NCBI GenBank assembly: GCA_035307765.1
Contig: DATGHU010000013.1
Span: forward strand, 30,166-94,165
Direction of reading: 5' to 3'
DNA length: 64,000 nt
Source of the DNA: a bacterium
Lineage (GTDB): Bacteria > Sysuimicrobiota > Sysuimicrobiia > Sysuimicrobiales > Segetimicrobiaceae
The notes under the pieces are model-generated. The model saw only the letters and a list, made by a program, of their open reading frames with translations. It was not told where the DNA came from and did not search any database. Shown one piece after another: positions 62,857-64,000 of the stretch (positions are counted from its first letter, which is position 1; each line of letters begins with the position of its first letter). The position numbers and the translations under genes were made by a program.

Positions 62857-64000
62857 CTACGCGCCGGTGCCCCCCGCGGCCGCCGCAAGGGCCGCGGCGA
62901 GGGGAGGCAGGTCTTCCGGGGACAGCGTGCGGAGGTCGAGGATCAACCGGTCGTCGACGATCCGACAGAACACGGGAGGCCGGGCGTGGTGCAAATGCCG
63001 CTCCCACATCTGCGGGGACCCATCCGCCGGGCAGACGGCCACTCCCCACGACGGCAGCTCCACCCCGGGGAGCGCCCCCCCACCCGCCTCAGCAACGGTG
63101 GGGCTCACCGCGATCGTCGCGGCGGACCCCAGCATCGCACGGAGACGCGCGGCCAGCTCGTGGGCACGGGACGCGAGGACGGAGGGATCGGCGCTCAGCA
63201 TCCGCAGGACCGGAATCGCCTCCCACGCGCGATCCGGATCCCGGTAGACTCGCAGCGTAGCCTCGAGCGCCGCCAGATCGAGCTTGTCGATTCGCACCGC
63301 CCGGGCGATCGGGTGCGCCCGGATCCGGCCGACGATTGGTTCGCGCCCCACGATCACGCCGGCCTGCGGGCCGCCAAGGAGCTTGTCCCCGCTGAAGGTG
63401 ATCACGTCCACGCCGGCGGCCACGGCGGCTCCGGCGGTGGGTTCCGCGGGGAGGCCGCGGGCGCTCAGGTCGATCAGCGCTCCGCTCCCCATGTCGAACA
63501 CCACCGGGATCCCGACGCGGCGCCCCAGGGCGGCGAGGTCGCCCGGTGGAACCTCGTGGACAAATCCGCGCATCGAGAAGTTGCTGCGGTGGACTTTGAC
63601 GAGGAGGGCGGTGTCGGAGGTCAGCGCCGACTCGTAATCGCGCAGGTAGGTCTTGTTCGTCGTCCCTACCTCGACCAGTCGGCACCCGCTGGCCGCCATG
63701 ATGTCGGGAATGCGGAAGCTCCCGCCGATTTCGACGAGTTCCCCGCGCGAGATCACCGCTTCGCGCCCCCGCGCCAGCGCGGTCAGCGACAGCAGGACGG
63801 CCGCCGCGTTGTTGTTCACCGCAAGCGCCGCCTCCGCCCCGGTCAACTCCCGCAACAGGGCGGCGACATGGCGCTGGCGCGAGCTCCGCTCGCCGGTCGC
63901 CGGGTCGACCTCCAGAACCGTCACCCCGGCCGCCGCGGCGACGGCCTGGCGCGCGGCGTCACACAGCGGGGCGCGCCCGAGGTTGGTGTGGAGCAGCACG
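62857..64000 (-). CDS. selA: L-seryl-tRNA(Sec) selenium transferase SelA (5' end outside window)
   Basis: At least 380 residues are visible; the N-terminal part is cut by the window. LLHTNLGRAPLCDAA, AVNNNAAAVLL, VHRSNFSMRGFVHEV and the PLP lysine in TFSGDKLLGGPQAG are diagnostic. SelA converts Ser-tRNA(Sec) to Sec-tRNA(Sec) using selenophosphate. The ATG at 63999 is internal, since family members have about 70-80 residues before HTNLGR. Confidence 0.96.
   Translation of the reverse strand, partial: VLLHTNLGRAPLCDAARQAVAAAAGVTVLEVDPATGERSSRQRHVAALLRELTGAEAALAVNNNAAAVLLSLTALARGREAVISRGELVEIGGSFRIPDIMAASGCRLVEVGTTNKTYLRDYESALTSDTALLVKVHRSNFSMRGFVHEVPPGDLAALGRRVGIPVVFDMGSGALIDLSARGLPAEPTAGAAVAAGVDVITFSGDKLLGGPQAGVIVGREPIVGRIRAHPIARAVRIDKLDLAALEATLRVYRDPDRAWEAIPVLRMLSADPSVLASRAHELAARLRAMLGSAATIAVSPTVAEAGGGALPGVELPSWGVAVCPADGSPQMWERHLHHARPPVFCRIVDDRLILDLRTLSPEDLPPLAAALAAAAGGTGA

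Noticed and set aside
1..64000. CRISPR arrays, insertion sequences, prophage or rRNA genes
   Set aside because: No regularly spaced repeats, transposase or integrase motifs, phage structural genes or rRNA sequence were seen.

Overview
The window is about 64 kb of high-GC bacterial chromosome with short intergenic gaps and many 1-8 bp start/stop overlaps. There is no rRNA, insertion sequence, phage gene or CRISPR array. The lexA promoter carries a GAAC-N4-GTTT site of the Gram-positive/Terrabacteria type. Lysine synthesis seems to use LL-diaminopimelate aminotransferase, and MutL carries the endonuclease motif of bacteria that lack MutH. An RND pump and a PEP-CTERM tail suggest a diderm envelope. 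Together these suggest an uncultivated soil or sediment lineage of the Terrabacteria, possibly the ANGP1/CSP1-3 (Sysuimicrobiota) group. That placement is an inference from gene content; no marker tree was possible.

Layout. 1-6 kb: dehydrogenases (SDR, zinc ADH), a carboxymuconolactone decarboxylase-like protein, a class-III aminotransferase, a MEMO1-family gene overlapping an unknown partner, and a second SDR. 6.7-18.5 kb: the information-processing core, with lexA behind a candidate SOS promoter, a HEPN-motif protein-miaA-dapL-hflX operon, mutS-mutL and miaB, then a duplicated zinc-ribbon protein. 18.5-24 kb: a secreted unknown, a MOSC protein, an MFS carrier with a glutaryl-CoA-dehydrogenase-like enzyme and a CaiB/BaiF CoA-transferase, and a YbaK deacylase. 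24-27 kb: Ser/Thr kinase, PP2C phosphatase and ANTAR response regulator in one operon with a structured leader, plus a PEP-CTERM micro-lipoprotein.

27-40 kb is catabolic and transport DNA. It holds an APC permease with an attenuator-like leader, two tandem pairs of sugar-type ABC permeases, an arylmalonate-decarboxylase-like gene, a beta-hydroxyacid dehydrogenase, an amidohydrolase, and a third permease pair with a Tat-exported binding protein and a DUF2848 gene. No CUT-type ATPase is present, so the importers probably share one encoded elsewhere. 40-47 kb is a tightly overlapped MerR-membrane fusion protein-RND pump-OppD-like ATPase-MFS operon, followed upstream by an HpcH/HpaI aldolase.

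47.9-64 kb is looser. A hotdog protein, a secreted micropeptide, a GNAT enzyme, a sulfurtransferase and an MpsC/DUF2294 protein lead to two paralogous REC-REC-GAF regulators. These bracket a gene-sparse island of stand-alone small genes (RidA, two VOC proteins, DUF1801, a broken SigJ-type sigma factor) and the tRNA-Sec gene. selB and a window-truncated selA follow, so with selC this is a nearly complete selenocysteine-insertion locus. I saw no clear selenoprotein gene in the window.
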